A stretch of DNA of 64,000 nt, taken from contig CAVPDG010000016.1 of assembly GCA_963702535.1 (NCBI GenBank), positions 372,001 to 436,000 of the forward strand. Reading direction: 5' to 3'. This stretch comes from CAVPDG01 sp963702535 (GTDB taxonomy: Bacteria; Chloroflexota; Anaerolineae; Anaerolineales; UBA4823). A model generated the notes under the pieces. The model was not told the DNA's origin. It worked only from the letters and a program-made list of their open reading frames with translations, and searched no databases. Positions 61,312-64,000 of this stretch are shown piece after piece. How positions within the stretch are numbered: position 1 is the stretch's first letter; every line of letters starts with the position of its first letter. Made by a program: the position numbers and the translations under genes.

Positions 61312-62760
61312 ATGCAAGCCGTTCAAAGTGAATTTCTCGCCATCGATCGCAAGTCACGCGCCCGCATCCCCTTTTCAGATGTCGATCTGCGCGACCCCCA
61401 GGAGCGCATTTGCGATTTCGAGGATGTCGTCATTTCCCTGGACCCCGAGCGCGCCATGCTCGAAGCCTCGCGCTGCGTGCACTGCCCCGACCCGGCTGCC
61501 TGCGTCACCGCCTGCCCCACTCACAATGACATCCCCTCTGCCATGTGGCTGATCGAGCAGGGGCAGTTCGTTGAAGCGGCGGAACTTTACCGCCAGACCA
61601 GCTCCCTGCCTGAGATCTGCGGGCGCGTCTGCCCCCACGAGCAGCTCTGCCAGGGTTCTTGCGTGCGCAGCAAGCGCCAAGCCCACGTGCTCACCGGCGC
61701 CCTTGAAGCCTTCGCCGTCGATTATGCTCGCCGGGTCGTTGGCGCCAGCATTCCAACCCAGGCGCCCAACGGCAAGAAAGTCGCCATCGTCGGCGCCGGT
61801 CCTGCTGGTCTGGCTTGCGCCGAGCAGCTCGTCCAGAAGGGTTACCAGGTAACCATCTTCGAAGCCAAGCCCGAGCCGGGCGGCTTGCTGGTCTACGGCA
61901 TTCCCAATTTCAAGCTGCCCAAAGACGTGGTCTTCGCCCGCTGGCAGGACCTGGCTGACGCAGGCGTGGAGTTCGTCGGCAACACCTATATCGGTAAAGA
62001 TAAAACCATCGACGATTTGTTCAAAGAAGGCTATGAGGCTGTATTTGTCGGCGTAGGCTCTGAGATCGACGCCCCCATGGAAGTCCCCGGCGAAGACCTG
62101 CCCGGCGTTTACAAAGCCACCGAGTTCCTCATCCGCGCCAACGTCGCCCTGGATATGCTCCCCGCAGACATGAACACCCGCCCGCCCATCGGGCGCAAGG
62201 TCGCCGTCATCGGCGGCGGCGACACCGCCTCCGACTGCCTGCGCACCGCCCTGCGCATGGGCGCCGATGAAGTCACCTGCCTCTACCGCCGCACCGAGAA
62301 AGAGATGCCCGGCGGGCGCAAAGACCGCCAGCTTGCCCGCGAAGAAGGCGCCCAGTACCAGTTCCTCACCCAGCCCGTGCGCTTCATCGCCGGCGAAGAC
62401 GGCGCGCTGCAACAGATCGAGTGCATCCGCATGCAGCTCGGCGAGCCCGACGCCAAAGGTCGCCGCAAGCCCGTGCCCATCGAGGGCTCTAATTTCATCG
62501 TCGATGCCGATACCGCCATCCTCGCCCTCGGCTACTGGCCCGATCCCATCATCGGCGAGACCACGCCCGACCTCAAGACCCAAAAATACGGGTTGATCGT
62601 TGCCGATAAAGCCAGCGGCGCCACCTCTCGCCCCGGCGTCTTCGCCGGCGGCGACGATGTCACCGGTCCGGACCTGGTCGTCACCGCCATGGTTGCCGGT
62701 CGCAATGCCGCCGCAGGCATCGACGCCTACATCCGTAGTGGAACTGCAAAGGCGAGCTGA
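61312..62760 (+). CDS. gltA: NADPH-dependent glutamate synthase small subunit-like oxidoreductase (GltD family)
   Basis: Intact 482-residue flavo-iron-sulfur protein behind AAAGGAGATT. The N-terminal cysteines CVHCPDPAACVTACPTHNDI and CGRVCPHEQLCQGSCVRS bind two 4Fe-4S clusters. FAD motif VAIVGAGPAGLACAEQL (about residue 160) and NAD(P)H motif VAVIGGGDTASDCLRTAL follow, then the C-terminal FAD segment PGVFAGGDDVTGPDLVVTAM. No large subunit is adjacent, so it may act as a stand-alone NfnB/GltA-like NADPH oxidoreductase or with a distant partner. Confidence 0.94.
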   Translation: MQAVQSEFLAIDRKSRARIPFSDVDLRDPQERICDFEDVVISLDPERAMLEASRCVHCPDPAACVTACPTHNDIPSAMWLIEQGQFVEAAELYRQTSSLPEICGRVCPHEQLCQGSCVRSKRQAHVLTGALEAFAVDYARRVVGASIPTQAPNGKKVAIVGAGPAGLACAEQLVQKGYQVTIFEAKPEPGGLLVYGIPNFKLPKDVVFARWQDLADAGVEFVGNTYIGKDKTIDDLFKEGYEAVFVGVGSEIDAPMEVPGEDLPGVYKATEFLIRANVALDMLPADMNTRPPIGRKVAVIGGGDTASDCLRTALRMGADEVTCLYRRTEKEMPGGRKDRQLAREEGAQYQFLTQPVRFIAGEDGALQQIECIRMQLGEPDAKGRRKPVPIEGSNFIVDADTAILALGYWPDPIIGETTPDLKTQKYGLIVADKASGATSRPGVFAGGDDVTGPDLVVTAMVAGRNAAAGIDAYIRSGTAKAS

Positions 62761-62852
62761 GCGCCTTTATTATCTCTCCTTCCTCCTTTCGCGGCTGTGG
62801 GCGATCCCGATACCGGGGTCGCCCACTGGCGTTAATGGCTCATAGCAATAGG

Positions 62853-62912
62853 AATCCCCGAAAAAGGGATATTATGCGGGTTGCACCCGCATAATATCCC
62901 TTTTTCGGGATT
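62853..62912 (+). terminator. Very long (about 28-bp) hairpin between gltA and gyrA
   Basis: Arms 62853-62881 and 62885-62912 are complementary apart from one bulged C, around a TGC loop. The stem contains A5/T5 runs. It lies about 90 nt after the oxidoreductase stop and 100 nt before gyrA. It is much longer than an ordinary terminator; terminator is the likeliest role. Confidence 0.7.
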
Positions 62913-63012
62913 ATCCCTTTCCAATTGCGTAAATCCTGAGGGTATAATTGAACGTCGCACGACGGGGGAGCGCCGGCTCTTTTCACACACCCTGGAAGGA
63001 CTCACCTGATCT

Positions 63013-64000
<988 letters not shown>

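Overview
The window is about 64 kb of GC-rich bacterial chromosome, most likely from a member of the Chloroflexota, class Anaerolineae. This rests on the mixture of genes (lysine 2,3-aminomutase, a CysM/JAMM/CysO/MoeZ sulfur cluster, a ferritin-VIT fusion, lipoproteins with Thr/Pro-rich linkers, paired HlyD adaptors with a MacB pair) and on codon and GC character; no rRNA or tRNA gene was seen that could fix the taxonomy. There are no transposases, phage genes or CRISPR arrays. A striking technical feature is that roughly half of the recognisable genes are broken by one or more single-base frameshifts, while their conserved sequence continues in the next frame. Conserved housekeeping genes such as clpB are affected, so most of these are probably sequencing or assembly indels; such genes are listed as single CDS spanning all their pieces.

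Region 1 (1-13.6 kb) is the most interesting locus: a probable import-and-catabolism island. It holds a DegT/StrS aminotransferase, two GntR/UTRA regulators, two FGGY kinases, a complete energy-coupling-factor (ECF) transporter (an unrecognised multi-pass membrane protein as candidate substrate-binding component, a fused double ATPase and EcfT), a class III aminotransferase, an M20 amidohydrolase and a SIS-domain phosphosugar isomerase. Together they suggest uptake of an amino- or N-acyl-sugar/polyol, followed by deacylation, transamination, phosphorylation and isomerisation. The substrate is not identifiable from sequence.

Region 2 (13.6-29.8 kb) holds an F420/FMN-binding PPOX protein, ClpB, small unknown genes, several alpha/beta-hydrolases, OsmC with a membrane partner, a CAT-like acetyltransferase, a ModA lipoprotein, an aldehyde dehydrogenase, a three-gene unit of two trypsin-like proteases plus a LuxR regulator with a non-phosphorylatable receiver, an SDR dehydrogenase and Hsp20.

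Region 3 (29.9-38.7 kb) holds a PIG-L deacetylase, an OmpR-type two-component system facing a lipoprotein and a DUF4405-like membrane protein with a Cys-rich tail, and then the protein-thiocarboxylate cysteine pathway: CysM, JAMM protease, a small protein, a CysO/MoaD-like carrier with a buried diglycine, and MoeZ. A structured leader with crossing helices lies upstream of cysM.

Region 4 (38.9-53.2 kb) holds esterases, a transglutaminase-like gene, a zinc-ribbon membrane protein, lysine 2,3-aminomutase, a lipoprotein with a single-domain response regulator, M32 carboxypeptidase, a phosphoglycerate-dehydrogenase-like enzyme, a ferritin-VIT protein, a glycosyltransferase-like membrane protein and a PatB/MalY C-S lyase.

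Region 5 (53.2-64 kb) holds a GxxExxY gene beside a 128-135 bp tandem repeat, a surface protein, a MacB-type exporter with two HlyD adaptors, a GltD-like NADPH oxidoreductase and the 5' part of gyrA.
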